A stretch of 64,000 bases of DNA from Bradyrhizobium sp. CCBAU 53338 (GCF_015291665.1 NZ_CP030048.1:930001-994000), one strand, 5' to 3'. Shown: positions 28,467 through 37,700, counted from the stretch's first letter. Program-made: numbers and translations. The notes: a model not told the origin generated them from the letters alone.

Positions 28467-28587
28467 CGACCGGTACCACGCACGCGAACGTGAAGCGGCA
28501 TAGCCCAAGCTTCGCTTCGGCGTTCACGGAGACGGCGGCCGTCGGCCGCCATGCCGCCTGCTCCCGCAACGAGAGAAGCAGGAAACG

Positions 28588-28812
28588 TCATCCGCCGTGT
28601 GACTCCACCACCTTGCGGCAGCCGTCCGAAAGCTTCGCCTTGTTCTCGCGCAGGCAGGCGTTCATCTGCGGCGGCTTGCCGATGTGCTCGGCGCAGAACT
28701 TGCCGGCGTCACTGCGGCAGGCCATCTGCTCCTGCGGCGTCGGGCCGGATTGTGCCGCGGCGGGCATGATAGCAGCGGTGAGCAGCAGTGCGGCAAGAAC
28801 CGTAGTCTTCAT
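28588..28812 (-). CDS. Small secreted Cys-rich-repeat protein
   Basis: 74 residues from the ATG at 28812, with AGAGGTG upstream. A signal peptide (TTVLAALLLTAAIMPAAAQS) precedes a domain with four cysteines (MACRSDAGKFC, ACLRENKAKLSDGC). The spacing matches the GLG1/Cys-rich FGFR-type repeat found in short periplasmic proteins of rhizobia. Two disulfides are likely. Function unknown. The longer upstream frame (to 28884) lacks a signal peptide and was rejected. Confidence 0.72.
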   Translation of the reverse strand: MKTTVLAALLLTAAIMPAAAQSGPTPQEQMACRSDAGKFCAEHIGKPPQMNACLRENKAKLSDGCRKVVESHGG

Positions 28813-29047
28813 AAGGCACCTCTTTGCAATTGCGATCGGTCCCGCTCGGGATCGGGCGAGCCGGACCATCTCGCGGAGATCCATGGCCGGTCCATGCCAT
28901 GTTCATGGCATCGGTTCGGAGGCTGGCCTGCTGCACCCCCATCTTCATGGCATGTCTTGGCGCGGCGTCTTTTGCCATTGAGGCTGCACGTCGGCTGCGA
29001 GATCAGGTGATTGCACCGGGGCGCCGAACGGGAAGCAGGAGAGCGAG

Positions 29048-29329
29048 ATGTCGAACAAACTGGGAGCGCTGAGCGTCGGGTTGACGGTGATGATGCTGGC
29101 GGGTGCGGCCACGGTGTCGCTGGGCACGAGCCCGGCGCAGGCGGTGGTCTATTGCAAGACGGTCGGCGTGCCCAAGGGTTGCGTGGTGCGGCCGCCTGCG
29201 GCGGTGGTCGTTGCGCCGGTTGCGGCCGCGGCCGTGGCAACACCCGGCATAGGCGCGCCCGGCGTCGGCGTCCGCGCCGGCACGCCGATGAATCGCGGCG
29301 GCCCGGTCAATCGCGTCGGCGTGCGCTAA
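29048..29329 (+). CDS. Small secreted Val/Ala-rich protein
   Basis: 93 residues, with AGGAGAG before the ATG. A long signal peptide (VGLTVMMLAGAATVSLGTSPAQA) precedes YCKTVGVPKGCVVRP, with two cysteines that could pair. A low-complexity Val/Ala/Gly region (AAVVVAPVAAAAVATPG) and a basic Gly-rich end (MNRGGPVNRVGVR) follow. The CKTxGVPxGCVxRP block is a recurring small-protein motif in Bradyrhizobium. Periplasmic location is inferred; role unknown. Confidence 0.65.
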   Translation: MSNKLGALSVGLTVMMLAGAATVSLGTSPAQAVVYCKTVGVPKGCVVRPPAAVVVAPVAAAAVATPGIGAPGVGVRAGTPMNRGGPVNRVGVR

Positions 29330-29493
29330 GCACCACCTCTTCACCTGGCCCCGCTTGCGGGGAGAGTGGAGGAAAGGCTTCGGGCCAAGGGAGCTCTGCA
29401 AGCGAGCCTGCGAACGAACCCCCCGTCCTTCGCAAGCCAAATCCCGGCCCGTCCCCTCTTCCCGCACGTCCCATGCGTCCGGGGAGGGGGCTT

Positions 29494-31413
29494 TCAGACC
29501 GCGGCCACGTCGCTGTCGGGAAAGACCCTCGGCAATTGCAGCCTCACCTGCGTGCCTGAGGTATCCGAATTCAGATCGAGCACCGCGCCACAGCGCGTGG
29601 CACGGCCTTTCATGTTGCGCAGGCCGCGCGCGGTCTGGCTCGCGCCCGCCGCTTCGCCGTCGTCACCAAGTGCAAAGCCGCGGCCGTCGTCGGCGACGCT
29701 GATCACACCGTACGGTCCCTCGCCGTCATCACGCGTCTCGATGGTCACGATGATGTGGCGCGCAGCGGCATGCTTGACCGCGTTGGTCACGGCCTCGTCC
29801 AGGATGCGTACGATCTGGATGACGTGCCAGGGCCGCAGTTCGGGATGCAGCGGCAGGCCTTGCGGCGTTGCCACGCGCCACTCGAGCGCGATGTCATGCG
29901 GCCGCAACTGCATCGCCGCGCGTTCGCGCCAGGAGCCGAGCGCAAGCATGAGGTCGCCGCCGATGTCGTCCATGGAATCGATGACGAGGCGCAGATCCTT
30001 CAGCGCGGCGCGCGCAGCATCCGTGATGGTCGCGCCCTCGTGCCCACGCTCGGAGAGCGCAACGATGCTGATCAACTGGCCGCCGAGGCCGTCATGCAAA
30101 TCGCGCATCAGCCGCGTGCGCTCGTTGGCCAGCGCTGCGGCCCGGGCGCGCGCCTCCTCGCGGGCAAAGCTCGTCTTCAGCCGCTCCTCGGCCTCGCGCA
30201 CCTGCGCAACGAGCTGGCCGGCAAAGCTGTCGACCTGGTTCAGCGCGCGGGCGAAGCGCCAGGTCAGGCCGGCGCCGATCGCAATCAGCAACGCGGAATA
30301 GGACAGTCGCGAGACGAAGGTGCGTTCGTTGGGCATGATCTCGAACACCGACAGCATGTCGTGGACCCAGCAGGTCAGCACGATGGTCGCCGCGCAGCCG
30401 AGCGCGAAGCTGACGACGTCCTGTCGTCGGAGCACGGCGTAGGCCGCGATGCCGACCATCAGCACCAGGCAGAACCCGACCGTTGGGATACCCAAAAGCA
30501 TGAAGAGAATGCGCGGCAGGGGCGGCCCTGCGATGAGGCCGCCGGCGATCACGATGAGCCCGGGCACGAACAGCAGCACGCCGTAGCGCGGCCAGCGCCA
30601 GCCGAGGAAGAGCACGGCCGACGCCACGATCAGCGCGCTCTCGATCGGTGCGGAGGAGAGCAGCACTCCGGCCAGGCGGGACGAGGTGGCCGGCGGCACC
30701 GGCGGCGTCAGGAAGGCCTGCACCACGCCGAGCACCATCGCCGTCGCGAGCACGCCATAGACCGGCTCGTGGCGCCGCATCAGCCACATGATGGCGAGGA
30801 TGACGGCGAGGATCGACTGCCAGGCGGAGAACACCACGGGCAACGTCACGAACAGCAGCGTGCGGGTCTCGTAGGCCGGGCGCAAGGCCGCATCCGGGCC
30901 GACATAGACGGTGTCGAGGAAGCCGAGCAGCGGTCCCCAGACGAACAGCCGCACGTTGATGTCGTTGCTGCCCTCGCGCAGCAGCGAGGCGGGGATGACC
31001 GCGATTTCAGGCGTGTTGCGGTCAGGCCGGTTGGCGGTGGGATCGTGCCGGGAGTCCAGGATCACGACGCCATTGACCGCGACCTCCACGCCGTTGCTGA
31101 AGCGCGGCAGGAAGACCGACCAGGTCGTATTGGCGCCATCCCGCTTCAAGAGGAACTTGCCGGAATAGAGCGGCGGATCGGCGAGCGAATAGCGCGACGC
31201 CGTGAAATGCGGCAACGTCACGGGGCGTGTCGTGCCGGCTTCGCGCAGCGAGAACTCGCTCACGGCAAAACCATCGGGGTCGCGCGGCTCGAGCAGCCGC
31301 AGCCCGAGGACGATGGCGATCACGATCAGGATCTGGAGCAGCAGATACGGCACGATGCGCCCGAGCCGCAGCCTGCGCCGGGATACCACGGCCTTCGCGG
31401 CGATCTCGCTCAC
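29494..31413 (-). CDS. Sensor histidine kinase (NarL-type, with seven-helix membrane region)
   Basis: 639 residues. The N-terminal ~190 residues hold one span and a periplasmic domain. About seven membrane helices follow (residues ~190-385), as in 7TMR-DISM sensors. A HisKA_3 dimerisation domain has MRDLHDGLGGQL with the phospho-accepting His440. The ATPase domain has LDEAVTNAVKHA (N box) and VADDGRGF (G1). The GTG start at 31413 overlaps the response regulator stop (GTGA), so the two are co-translated. The N-terminal domain suggests sensing of an external ligand, possibly carbohydrate; the ligand is unknown. Confidence 0.9.
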   Translation of the reverse strand: MSEIAAKAVVSRRRLRLGRIVPYLLLQILIVIAIVLGLRLLEPRDPDGFAVSEFSLREAGTTRPVTLPHFTASRYSLADPPLYSGKFLLKRDGANTTWSVFLPRFSNGVEVAVNGVVILDSRHDPTANRPDRNTPEIAVIPASLLREGSNDINVRLFVWGPLLGFLDTVYVGPDAALRPAYETRTLLFVTLPVVFSAWQSILAVILAIMWLMRRHEPVYGVLATAMVLGVVQAFLTPPVPPATSSRLAGVLLSSAPIESALIVASAVLFLGWRWPRYGVLLFVPGLIVIAGGLIAGPPLPRILFMLLGIPTVGFCLVLMVGIAAYAVLRRQDVVSFALGCAATIVLTCWVHDMLSVFEIMPNERTFVSRLSYSALLIAIGAGLTWRFARALNQVDSFAGQLVAQVREAEERLKTSFAREEARARAAALANERTRLMRDLHDGLGGQLISIVALSERGHEGATITDAARAALKDLRLVIDSMDDIGGDLMLALGSWRERAAMQLRPHDIALEWRVATPQGLPLHPELRPWHVIQIVRILDEAVTNAVKHAAARHIIVTIETRDDGEGPYGVISVADDGRGFALGDDGEAAGASQTARGLRNMKGRATRCGAVLDLNSDTSGTQVRLQLPRVFPDSDVAAV

Positions 31414-32081
31414 AGCTTGATCAGGCCCTGCTGCACCGCCTCGAACACCGCTTCGCTGCGCGTGTGCACCTCGAGCTTGCGATAGATGTTCTTGATGTGG
31501 CCGGGCACGGTCTGCCGGGACAGGCCGAGATGGCTCGCGATCTCGGCGTAGCTGAAGCCCTTGGCGATGCCCCAGAGAATGTCGATCTCGCGCGGCGTGA
31601 GCCTTGCGGTGTTGAGTGCGGGGCCCGGTGGCGGCTCGGCCGAATTCTGGGTTCGCCGCACGATGAAGCGCGCGATCGAGGCCGAGATCGGCGAATGCCC
31701 GGCGACCAGATCGCGCACGGTGGTGGCGATGTCGGTCGGGAAGGCGTCCTTGAGCAGATAGCCGGTGGCGCCGACGGTGATGGCGGAGATCACGCTTTCC
31801 TCGTCGCCCAGCGCCGAGATCACCATGATCTCGGTGTCGGGAAAGCGCCGCCTGGTCTGGCGGATCAGCTCGATGCCGTGACCGTCGGGCAGCCGCAGAT
31901 CGGTCAGCAGTACGCGCGGTGCGCTCCCTGCGAGCGCGCTGCGGGCCTCACCGAGCGTACCGGCCGTGCGCACGTCGTAGCCGGCCTTCGCCAGCGCGTC
32001 CTGAAGCCGCCAGCAGGTCGGTGCGTCGTCTTCGACGAGGAGGATGGTGATGGCTTCACCGGTCTCGCCCTGGTCCGTCAT
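31410..32081 (-). CDS. Response regulator, NarL/FixJ family
   Basis: 223 residues from the ATG at 32081 (GGGA 8 bp upstream); the ATG at 32087 and an open frame to 32162 are alternatives. The receiver domain has LLVEDDAP (acidic pocket), VLLTDLRLPDG with phospho-Asp61, and VISALGDEESVISAITVGATGYLLKDAF with the conserved Lys. The C-terminal LuxR-type helix-turn-helix reads LTPREIDILWGIAKGFSYAEIASHLGLSRQTVPGHIKNIYRKLEVHTRSEAVFEA. It is the partner of the overlapping histidine kinase. Target genes are unknown; candidates are neighbours in the 29-35 kb region. Confidence 0.92.
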   Translation of the reverse strand: MTDQGETGEAITILLVEDDAPTCWRLQDALAKAGYDVRTAGTLGEARSALAGSAPRVLLTDLRLPDGHGIELIRQTRRRFPDTEIMVISALGDEESVISAITVGATGYLLKDAFPTDIATTVRDLVAGHSPISASIARFIVRRTQNSAEPPPGPALNTARLTPREIDILWGIAKGFSYAEIASHLGLSRQTVPGHIKNIYRKLEVHTRSEAVFEAVQQGLIKL

Positions 32082-32158
32082 GATCATGGTCCCGGCCGCG
32101 TGTCCCCCGCGGCGTGCAGCCAAGCTTAGCCGCGGTGCCGCGCGCGCGACACCCATAA

Positions 32159-34852
32159 TCATGGGGGCGGCGGCGCTGGCAACCGCTGCACCCGGATCGT
32201 CGCCGTTCCGCTGTTGTTTTTGTAGAACTGGACGCGCCGGCCCTGGACCGGAACGAGCCAGCGCGGCGCATGCCGCGTGGTCATGAGGCGCGGGAAGATC
32301 TGGACGGCATCATTGACGTAGAAGAACAGCTCGCCGGCCTCGGGGGCCTCGAACTCCGCGACCAACAGCTCGGACAATCCCTGCTTGCGCCAAAGTGCGC
32401 GCGCCGCCGGCAGCGCCGCATCCGGGATCGGCTCGAAATCCCCGAACGGTTTCCAGACGCGGCTCAGTTCGCTGCCCGGTTGCTTGAACTCGGCGGAGTC
32501 CTCGACGTGGGTGGGGTAGTTGTCCTTGCTGTCGTCATCATAGGCCGGCACCGTCGCGTTGACCCGCCGCGGCAGCTCGCTCGCCGGCACTCCGTTGATG
32601 GCTTGCAGCGGCAGATCGTACGATCCGCGCGCGCCGATCCGCACGACCGGCTGGAACCAGTCGGCGCCCCGGAGGCGCAGGATCGGGACGGCGAGGCGGT
32701 GGGTCAAATCAGGCGGTGTGGTGAATCCGTTCAGACCGGTCATGATGGTGCGGTCGAACCACGGATCGGCCATCTGGATCCAGACACGGTATTTGCGGCC
32801 CTTCTCGACCGCGAGGCGGCTTGGCCAGCAGAAATCGCCGACGTCGAACAACTCGCCGTCGCGCGCCGTCACCGGCGTGTCGCCGACAGCTTGCGTCGAT
32901 GCGCTGCCCTTGCAGAGATCGCCGACGCCCGCGCGCCAATCGAAATAGCCACGGGACAGGAGCAGCAGTCCGGAGCCGAAGATGGCGGCGAGGAAAACCG
33001 CCGGCATCACGACGTTGGTGAAGGCCATCCGCACCGGCCAGGCATGCAGCCGCATCCAGCGGCCGATCGCGAGCAGCCAGCCGGACTTGCTGACCCGCTT
33101 TCGCGAGGCCATCCGGTCTGGCCGGTACCAGGCCAGTCGGGCGCGCTCCTGTATGCTGTCGCGCAGCGTCGCATTCCTGTTCCAGGCAATTAGGATGATG
33201 ATGACGAGCACGGTGGTGAGCGTGGGATAATAGAGTGCGATGGCAAGCCACGGCGCCACATAAGACGGCAGCACGCTCGAAACCAGATCGGCGAACGGCT
33301 TGATGACCGTGCTCGTGCCGTTATCGATCGCCGTGATCACTTTGAGCAGCGTGGTGTTTTCGAGACCGTGCGCCTTGGACGATCCGACGACGGTGCGTGC
33401 GATCCAGGGCCATGCGGCGAAGATGATGAGCGCGATGACCAGCGAGAAATAAGCCACCCGGCGCCACCACACGGTGTCGAGGACTTGCCGCACCATCTCG
33501 GAATTCGGCGGACTCATTGCCATGAAGGCGTCGGCTTCCGCCGCCTTGTGGCGGTCGCCTTGCCGCTTCGCGTAGGCGGATCTCATGGCCTTGCGCGTTT
33601 CGTCCCGCGTGAGCGGCAGCACCTGATCATCCGGCAGCAGCACCCGGGCATTGGCTGGGAGCATCAGCGGCGCGTAATTGTCGCACCCATGCAGCATCCG
33701 TTCGACCACGCCGAAGTGCACCACCGGCGGTCCGCCATCCTCGATGCGGTCGTGGATCGGCCGCGGGCCGTAGCGGTACAGCACGCCGGCGCCGCTGCGC
33801 GAATCGTGCATCGGCCCGATCGCCGACTGGTACTCGCGGAAATGCTCGATCGTGCCGTCCTGGAAACGGAGCTGGTCGCGGAGTTGCTCGGCCATCCACA
33901 CCAGCGGCACGAACGACAGCGTGGATTCCGGATAGCCGCCGCCGATGTCGGAATGCACGCCGGCGAACCACACTTCCTTGACGATCTGCCCCTCGGCAAG
34001 ATTGGCCTGATCGATGCGCAACGGGTGGAAGGTCGTGCGTTCGTCGTCGAGCGCGAGTGCGTGGCAGGCGTGTTTCACCTTGCTGGAAAGCCGGTAGTTT
34101 CGGAACGAGATCGGCCAGATCGCCCAGTCGATCGCGACACGGAGCTCCTCGACCGGCACCCCGAACGCCTCGACCGTGTCGAACAGTCCGAGGAATTCGA
34201 TCTTGACCTCCTTGCGCCCGTCCATCGCTTCGCGAACGCTGGCATAGGAGCGATGCCTGAGAAGGAAGTGATAGAGATAGATCACGACGTTGCGCAGCCA
34301 GCGCGCCAACCAGATCGTTGGCAGGCTGTAATAGCCGACGGACTCCTCGCGGTACTTTCGCCAGGCGGCCATCGTGTTGCGCTGCATCTCCGCATGCGAC
34401 ACGGCCACCTTGTCGATCACCGCCGGCACCAGACCCTGGCTGGCGATCAGCGCCGCCAGCGTGCGCGCGGTGAAGGCGCCGCGGCTGAAGCCGAAGATGT
34501 AGATCTCGTCGCCCTCGCGCCAGTTCCAGCACAGGAAGCGATAGAGCTTGCGGACGTTGGCGGGCACGCCGATGCCGGTGGCGCCGTCGAGGGCTGCGAG
34601 CGGCGCCCAGCCGGCGGTGCCGACGCCCTTGATGTAGTAGGCGATCTGGTCGGGCTGGGTATGGTCGAGCGCCTCGTAGAGCCGCCAGACGCTGGATTCC
34701 TGGGTCGTGAAAGCGTTGCCGGTGCCATCGGCGAACAGCACCAGCTTGCGCCCTTTCTGCGCGACGGTCGCGGGCGTGTCGGCATCCGGATCGTCGTGCG
34801 TATGCTCCAGCCTTGCGGGCCCGTCATGCAGCGCCACGTCCTGGTGCGTCAT
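32159..34852 (-). CDS. DUF2235 alpha/beta-hydrolase (Tle1-like) with membrane segments
   Basis: 897 residues. The N-terminal ~450 form a DUF2235 domain, the fold of type VI phospholipase effectors of the Tle1 group. RKLVLFADGTGNAF opens the domain, IFGFSRGAFTARTLAALI carries the nucleophile Ser123, and EFLGLFDTVEAFGVP and FAGVHSDIGGGYPES supply catalytic Asp/His candidates. Three hydrophobic segments (about residues 466-485, 531-558 and 612-635) anchor it in a membrane. A C-terminal ~250-residue soluble beta-rich domain follows. No T6SS genes, VgrG or immunity gene adjoin it, so a housekeeping lipase or envelope role is as likely as toxin function. It lies 78 bp upstream of the two-component pair on the same strand. 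Confidence 0.85.
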   Translation of the reverse strand: MTHQDVALHDGPARLEHTHDDPDADTPATVAQKGRKLVLFADGTGNAFTTQESSVWRLYEALDHTQPDQIAYYIKGVGTAGWAPLAALDGATGIGVPANVRKLYRFLCWNWREGDEIYIFGFSRGAFTARTLAALIASQGLVPAVIDKVAVSHAEMQRNTMAAWRKYREESVGYYSLPTIWLARWLRNVVIYLYHFLLRHRSYASVREAMDGRKEVKIEFLGLFDTVEAFGVPVEELRVAIDWAIWPISFRNYRLSSKVKHACHALALDDERTTFHPLRIDQANLAEGQIVKEVWFAGVHSDIGGGYPESTLSFVPLVWMAEQLRDQLRFQDGTIEHFREYQSAIGPMHDSRSGAGVLYRYGPRPIHDRIEDGGPPVVHFGVVERMLHGCDNYAPLMLPANARVLLPDDQVLPLTRDETRKAMRSAYAKRQGDRHKAAEADAFMAMSPPNSEMVRQVLDTVWWRRVAYFSLVIALIIFAAWPWIARTVVGSSKAHGLENTTLLKVITAIDNGTSTVIKPFADLVSSVLPSYVAPWLAIALYYPTLTTVLVIIILIAWNRNATLRDSIQERARLAWYRPDRMASRKRVSKSGWLLAIGRWMRLHAWPVRMAFTNVVMPAVFLAAIFGSGLLLLSRGYFDWRAGVGDLCKGSASTQAVGDTPVTARDGELFDVGDFCWPSRLAVEKGRKYRVWIQMADPWFDRTIMTGLNGFTTPPDLTHRLAVPILRLRGADWFQPVVRIGARGSYDLPLQAINGVPASELPRRVNATVPAYDDDSKDNYPTHVEDSAEFKQPGSELSRVWKPFGDFEPIPDAALPAARALWRKQGLSELLVAEFEAPEAGELFFYVNDAVQIFPRLMTTRHAPRWLVPVQGRRVQFYKNNSGTATIRVQRLPAPPPP

Positions 34853-35033
34853 GGATTCCTCCGAAAATTCAGCTGGGGATGTCTTCAGCCCTGCTCGGGC
34901 GGCATCCCGGAAATTCGATCAGTGGCTTCGCCATCAGGGAATGGATGTATTTCGCCCATAATCACGCTAAGGTAGCAAGGAAGATCGCGCCGTCCCGCGC
35001 CCTGCGAGTATGATCTGCGCCACAATCGGCGAA

Positions 35034-35063
35034 AAAAATGCCCGGGCAAGCCCGGGCATTTTT
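35034..35063 (-). terminator. Rho-independent terminator
   Basis: AAAAATGCCCGGG (35034-35046) and CCCGGGCATTTTT (35051-35063) form a 13-bp perfect stem with a CAAG loop. On the minus strand it ends in a T-rich run, 48 bp after the stop of the gene at 35111-35362. No gene on the plus strand needs it. Confidence 0.85.
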
Positions 35064-35110
35064 CCTGATTGCGAAGCGGCCGCGATTGAAAGGCGCGGGT
35101 CGGCCGGCCG

Positions 35111-35362
35111 TTACTTGCCGTTGCCGCGGCAGGCGCCGCCGGGGCCGATATGGTAGCCGCGCGGACAGACATGCGCGGCGGGATTGGCGTAGTTTCTCAG
35201 GCAGCCGCCATAGGGGCCGCGGTGCCAGCCGGCGCCGCAGCCGCCGGCGACGGCGATGACATCGTCACGGCCTTGCGCGCCGAACGGCGCCGGCGGCATG
35301 GCTTCGGCAGAGCTGGCGATCGCGCCGAGCGCGAGCGCCGCGAAAAGAGTGATCCGTATCAT
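35111..35362 (-). CDS. Small secreted GCGxGxxRGPxGxC-type protein
   Basis: 83 residues from the ATG at 35362. A signal peptide (ITLFAALALGAIASSAEA) precedes a Gly/Cys-rich mature part: GGCGAGWHRGPYGGCLRN, then CPRGYHIGPGGACRGNGK, with four cysteines in two similar halves. This tandem Cys-Gly motif is a recurrent small-protein type in Bradyrhizobium. It is probably periplasmic with two disulfides. Function unknown. It has its own strong terminator downstream and a second small secreted-protein gene 32 bp upstream. Confidence 0.72.
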   Translation of the reverse strand: MIRITLFAALALGAIASSAEAMPPAPFGAQGRDDVIAVAGGCGAGWHRGPYGGCLRNYANPAAHVCPRGYHIGPGGACRGNGK

Positions 35363-35394
35363 GCGTCCTGCTCCCTGATGTCTGATGTCTGGCG

Positions 35395-35637
35395 TCAGTG
35401 GGTGGCTGCGAACGTGATGCCGGCGCGCACTTCGGCGACCGCCTGGTCGATCAGCCCCAGCGCCCGTTCGCGATGGCCACCCTTGTTGGGCTCGGCCTTG
35501 GCGAGTTCGACGCGGGCCGATTGCAGGATCGCGATGGCCTGGTCCATGTGCGGTTGCGCGCCGAGCGCGTAGCCGACGCAGAGGCTGGTCGCGATGGCGC
35601 CGCCGAGCACGAGGCTGCGGGGTAGAGAGGTTCGCAT
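35395..35637 (-). CDS. Small membrane-anchored or secreted helical protein
   Basis: 80 residues from the ATG at 35637, preceded by GGAGGAG. A hydrophobic N-terminal segment (SLVLGGAIATSLCVGYALG) is followed by an amphipathic helical part (MDQAIAILQSARVELAKAEPNKGGHRERALGLIDQAVAEVRAGI). The pattern resembles small periplasmic helical-hairpin proteins. Probably co-transcribed with the Cys-rich gene 32 bp downstream. Function unknown. Confidence 0.68.
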   Translation of the reverse strand: MRTSLPRSLVLGGAIATSLCVGYALGAQPHMDQAIAILQSARVELAKAEPNKGGHRERALGLIDQAVAEVRAGITFAATH

Positions 35638-35936
35638 GTCGATGTCTCCTCCAGCGGGCGTCAGGCCGGGGCCGCCCGGTTGCCCGGACGCGATTCGCGT
35701 ATGGCGGGATGTCGCATCCACAGATTGAATAGGATGGGGATGTGCGGGCGGTCTTGGACTGTCCGGCGCCGGAGGCGGCCCGGCTTGGACTGACCGGCGC
35801 AGCTTGATTCATGTCGGCGTGCTGATAGCTTGCACGCGCCGGTTGTCAGCGGGCGTTCATGTCCGGCGTGCGAAGTTCGGCGGGCGTTCAAGCGTTTCTT
35901 TAGAAACTCAGAAAAGCCATTCTCGAAAAGTCGTCG

Positions 35937-36896
35937 ATGTCCGTCATCAGGAAGTCGCTCTCGACCGAGATGTTGCCGACAGGTCTGTCCGACCGGCAGC
36001 GCTTCATCCGCTTCGCCGAGCTGTTCGAGCATTTTTCCAACACCGGCGAGCTCGATCCGGCGTCCGACGTGCCGTTTCGCGCCGCGATGAACTCGATCCA
36101 CATCGGCACCACCATGCTCGGCCGCTGCGACGGCAGCTTCGTCACGGTGCGGCGGGAAAAGCGCCAGGTGATCGAGACCGGGGACGATCGCTTCTGCCTC
36201 GTGCGCAACACCGGCGACCGTGCCTCGCAGGTGATCCATCGCGGTCGCGAGTTCACCATGCGGCCGGGATCGATGGTGCTGCTCAAGCTGGACGAGCCGT
36301 TCTTCGCCGCCGACGGCGCGAGCCGGAAGCGCTTCACCAATGTGCATCTGCCGGTCGATTCACTGCGCGCGATGGTCGCCGACGTCGACGACCTCGTCGG
36401 CTGTGAGCTCGAGCCCGGCGGCGCGCTGTCGCTGGTGATGGACTACAGCGATCTCTTGCTTCGCCATCCGGCGGCCGCCGACGAGGCCGGCATGGCGATC
36501 GCGTCTCACCTGCTCGATCTCGCCGCGATTGGCCTCGGCGCGCGCGGCGACGTCGCGGCCGCGGCACGACGCCGGGGCCTGCGCGCGGTGCGGCTCAAGG
36601 CCGTGCTGTCGATCCTCGAAGCGCGCTTCCACGAGCCGGATTTTTCCGCGCAGAAGCTCGCCAATGCGGCCGGTCTTTCCGAGCGCTATGTCAACGAGCT
36701 CCTGTTCGAGGCCGGCGCCGGCTTCACCGCGCGCCTGACCGAATTGCGGCTGCGCAAGGCGGCCGACCTGCTCGCCCATCGCGAAGGCCGCATCAGCGAC
36801 ATCGCCTTTGCCTGCGGCTTCAACGATCTCTCTTATTTCAACCGCTGCTTTCGCCGCCGGTTCGGGCTGACCCCGACCGCGGCGCGGGGCAAGTGA
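35937..36896 (+). CDS. AraC-family transcriptional regulator
   Basis: 319 residues. An N-terminal cupin-like sensing region resembling AraC_binding_2 (SIHIGTTMLGRCDGSFVTVRRE; RPGSMVLLKLDEPFF) is joined to a C-terminal double helix-turn-helix from residue ~235. The latter reads FSAQKLANAAGLSERYVNELLFEAG and ISDIAFACGFNDLSYFNRCFRRRFGLTPTAARG, the classic AraC signature. The ~300-bp upstream region contains GTTTCT-TT-AGAAAC at 35894-35907, a possible site. No obvious target adjoins; the neighbours are small secreted proteins and a hypothetical gene. Confidence 0.9.
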   Translation: MSVIRKSLSTEMLPTGLSDRQRFIRFAELFEHFSNTGELDPASDVPFRAAMNSIHIGTTMLGRCDGSFVTVRREKRQVIETGDDRFCLVRNTGDRASQVIHRGREFTMRPGSMVLLKLDEPFFAADGASRKRFTNVHLPVDSLRAMVADVDDLVGCELEPGGALSLVMDYSDLLLRHPAAADEAGMAIASHLLDLAAIGLGARGDVAAAARRRGLRAVRLKAVLSILEARFHEPDFSAQKLANAAGLSERYVNELLFEAGAGFTARLTELRLRKAADLLAHREGRISDIAFACGFNDLSYFNRCFRRRFGLTPTAARGK

Positions 36897-36902
36897 ACGC
36901 GC

Positions 36903-37136
36903 TTAAAGCGTCTCCACCTTCGGCGGCGGATATCGCCGCGCCAGCATCGACAGCGGCAGGCGCCGCTCGTCCGCCGGCAGCTCCAGCCAGGCCAGCACCA
37001 GCGGCCGCTTCCAGTCGCCCACGCCGAAATCCATGTCGACCCATTTCTGCGGCTCCGGCCCGTCGAGGCCGCGGACCCAGACGAAATAGCGCGGCAGGCC
37101 GTCGGCCTCCGTATCGGTCGTGGGTCTCCTGGCCAT
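36903..37136 (-). CDS. Small hypothetical protein
   Basis: 77 residues from the ATG at 37136. No signal or membrane segment is visible. The sequence (LPRYFVWVRGLDGPEPQKWVDMDFGVGDWKRPLVLAWLELPADERRLPLSMLARRYPPP) is rich in Trp and Pro and looks like a compact folded protein. It is convergent with the AraC gene (stop codons 6 bp apart) and divergent from the DUF6314 gene. I do not recognise the family. Confidence 0.55.
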   Translation of the reverse strand: MARRPTTDTEADGLPRYFVWVRGLDGPEPQKWVDMDFGVGDWKRPLVLAWLELPADERRLPLSMLARRYPPPKVETL

Positions 37137-37238
37137 CACATGCTCGCTGCATCGACACGCGTTCGCCTCAGGATATAGGTATTCGCCCGGAGAAGTCGAA
37201 GGCGCCGTCTCGATCGGATACTGTTGGGTCCAGAGGAC

Positions 37239-37700
37239 ATGAACGAAACTGTGACCGATGCTTGGTGTGATGCGTCGCAGGTGACGGTGCGGCTGGTCGG
37301 CGCCTGGTCGTTCAGCCGGGTCATCGAAGGCCATGGGAGCATGCAAGGCATCGCGACCTTCACGCCGTTGGACGCGGAGAGCCTGGCCTATCGCGAGCAG
37401 GGACGCTTGAGGCTCCAAGACGGCACCGAGCTCGAGGCGGAGCGCGAGTATATTTTTCGCAAGGGCGACCGCGGATTCGAGGTCTTCTTCAAGGAGACCC
37501 CGCCGCGCCTCTTCCATGCGATCGAGCTCGCTGCATCCGGTGGCGGCGCCTTGACCGGAAGCGCCGGCCATCTCTGCAATCTCGATCATTATCAGTCGGG
37601 TTACACCTTTCGCGGCGACGGTCGCTTCGTCATTCGTCACGTGGTGTCGGGTCCTCGCAAGGACTACACGATGGTGACGACCTATACGCGGGTGGCGTGA
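37239..37700 (+). CDS. DUF6314 family protein
   Basis: 153 residues from the ATG at 37239; a TTG at 37224 is possible, as a GAGG lies only 2 bp before the ATG. The sequence fits the DUF6314 pattern: VGAWSFSRVIEGHGSMQGIATFTP, AYREQGRLRLQDG, a YIFRKGDRGFEVFF strand pair, then HLCNLDHYQSGYTF and VVSGPRKDYTMVTTYTR at the end. The fold is probably a calycin-like beta barrel; ligand and role are unknown. It appears monocistronic. Confidence 0.75.
   Translation: MNETVTDAWCDASQVTVRLVGAWSFSRVIEGHGSMQGIATFTPLDAESLAYREQGRLRLQDGTELEAEREYIFRKGDRGFEVFFKETPPRLFHAIELAASGGGALTGSAGHLCNLDHYQSGYTFRGDGRFVIRHVVSGPRKDYTMVTTYTRVA

Noticed and set aside
32159..34852. T6SS effector-immunity locus
   Set aside because: The DUF2235 domain is Tle1-like, but no T6SS structural, VgrG, PAAR, adaptor or immunity gene occurs in the window.
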